Of a stretch of DNA of 7,663 nt, positions 7,382-7,663 are shown piece after piece. Location of the stretch: NCBI GenBank assembly GCA_964405325.1, contig CAYONM010000177.1, positions 1 through 7,663 of the forward strand, written 5' to 3'. The DNA is from CAYONM01 sp964405325. GTDB lineage: Bacteria > Planctomycetota > UBA11346. Below the pieces are notes generated by a model. It ran no database searches. It had not been told where the DNA came from and was given only the letters and a program-made list of their open reading frames with translations. Both the position numbers and the translations under genes were made by a program. Every line of letters starts with the position of its first letter. Position 1 is the first letter of the stretch.

Positions 7382-7663
7382 TACGCTGTCATAGGAACCA
7401 TGCGGGGTAGGTGCCGTATCGCGCTGTCGCTGCGAAGCGCAGGTTCCGAAGGAATGGCAACGCCATTTCGAAGGTTCTGTCACGAAGCAGATGCAGCGCG
7501 AGACAGTCCATACCTGTCTTTGTTGCCTTGACAGAGCAATAGTCGCACACGGAGCGTGCGAGGATATTCGTGGCCATGACCGCGATCATAATTCTGAGGA
7601 AAGAAGAGGGTAAGGGTGCGGAAAGAAATAAAGGTAGCAGATCGCGCAGAGATTTTGTCGATC
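7382..7663. other. Hairpin-rich stretch after the operon, no named gene
   Basis: After the last stop come CTGCG/CGCAG (7430-7442) flanked on the left by GGAACC (7394-7399) and on the right by GGTTCC (7442-7447), GGAATGGC/GCCATTTC (about 7450-7468), AGACAG/CTGTCT (7501-7519) and a TCGCACAC/GCGTGCGA stem (7543-7561). On the minus strand one frame is open from the right edge to a stop at 7389-7391, about 90 codons with ATG options at 7589 and 7577. Its translation (containing CDYCSVKATKTGMDC and LLRDRTFEMALPFLRNL) matches no family I know. If real it would be a gene convergent with the operon. The last 100 bases are purine-rich on the plus strand, unlike the operon. It could be the edge of a repeat or mobile element, but nothing proves that. 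Confidence 0.4.
7501..7524 (+). terminator. Weak candidate terminator after the glycan operon
   Basis: A perfect 6-bp stem AGACAG/CTGTCT with a 7-nt loop is followed by TTGTT. The stem is short and not GC-rich and the T run is broken, so it would be inefficient. It lies 120 bp after the last stop codon. The stem GGAATGGC/GCCATTTC nearer the gene has no T run at all. Confidence 0.2.

Noticed and set aside
7528..7556. TTGACA on the plus strand as a promoter for a gene beyond the right edge
   Set aside because: The bases 17 nt downstream are GGAGCG, part of a hairpin, with no -10 resemblance.
7577..7663. Plus-strand frame from ATG 7577 open to the window edge
   Set aside because: Only 29 codons are visible, without a ribosome site or known motif, and it competes with the minus-strand frame.

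Overview
The window reads as one end of a contig from a Gram-negative bacterium with about 60% GC. The left edge (1-907) is the 5' part of a 16S rRNA gene on the minus strand, cut by the window edge. Read in the sense direction, the 16S has GGAGGCTGCAGT where most bacteria have GGAGGCAGCAGT, a shortened V3 stem, and AAGTGCTCCGCCTGGG near the 3' side. From memory these features point to the PVC superphylum (Planctomycetes, Verrucomicrobia, Lentisphaerae and relatives) or a nearby candidate phylum, not a proteobacterium. I cannot place it further without an alignment.

Layout: 908-1311 holds the rRNA leader and promoter region on the minus strand. It contains a boxA-like antitermination element, a strong 10-bp leader hairpin, and three TTGACAG-type elements each followed, at exactly the same distance, by a GCSCY-type discriminator. 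From about 1312 to 1681 I see no recognisable gene. From 1682 to 7381 five plus-strand genes overlap end to start (by 11, 14, 4 and 4 bp). They encode a family 2 glycosyltransferase, a fused lipopolysaccharide-type kinase plus family 9 (heptosyltransferase-like) glycosyltransferase, a NeuB-type nonulosonate synthase without its usual C-terminal SAF domain, a fused CMP-nonulosonate cytidylyltransferase plus KdsC-type HAD phosphatase, and a putative sialyltransferase (GT52 or polysialyltransferase-like). The last 280 bases are rich in inverted repeats and hold no gene I can name.

Together the genes look like a compact cell-surface glycan operon. The first two proteins would extend and phosphorylate a lipopolysaccharide core-like acceptor. 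The last three would make, dephosphorylate, activate and transfer a nine-carbon sialic acid-like sugar (Neu5Ac or KDN). A phosphatase fused to the activating enzyme suggests that the synthase makes a 9-phosphate, as in animals and in the Bacteroides KDN route, and not the free acid made by most bacterial NeuB enzymes. No NeuC epimerase, ManNAc kinase or acetyltransferase lies in the window, so the precursor must come from elsewhere; mannose-6-phosphate (giving KDN) would need no dedicated gene.

The two double fusions, the SAF-less synthase and the phased rRNA promoter repeats are the parts most worth checking. I saw no CRISPR array, tRNA, insertion sequence or complete mobile element.
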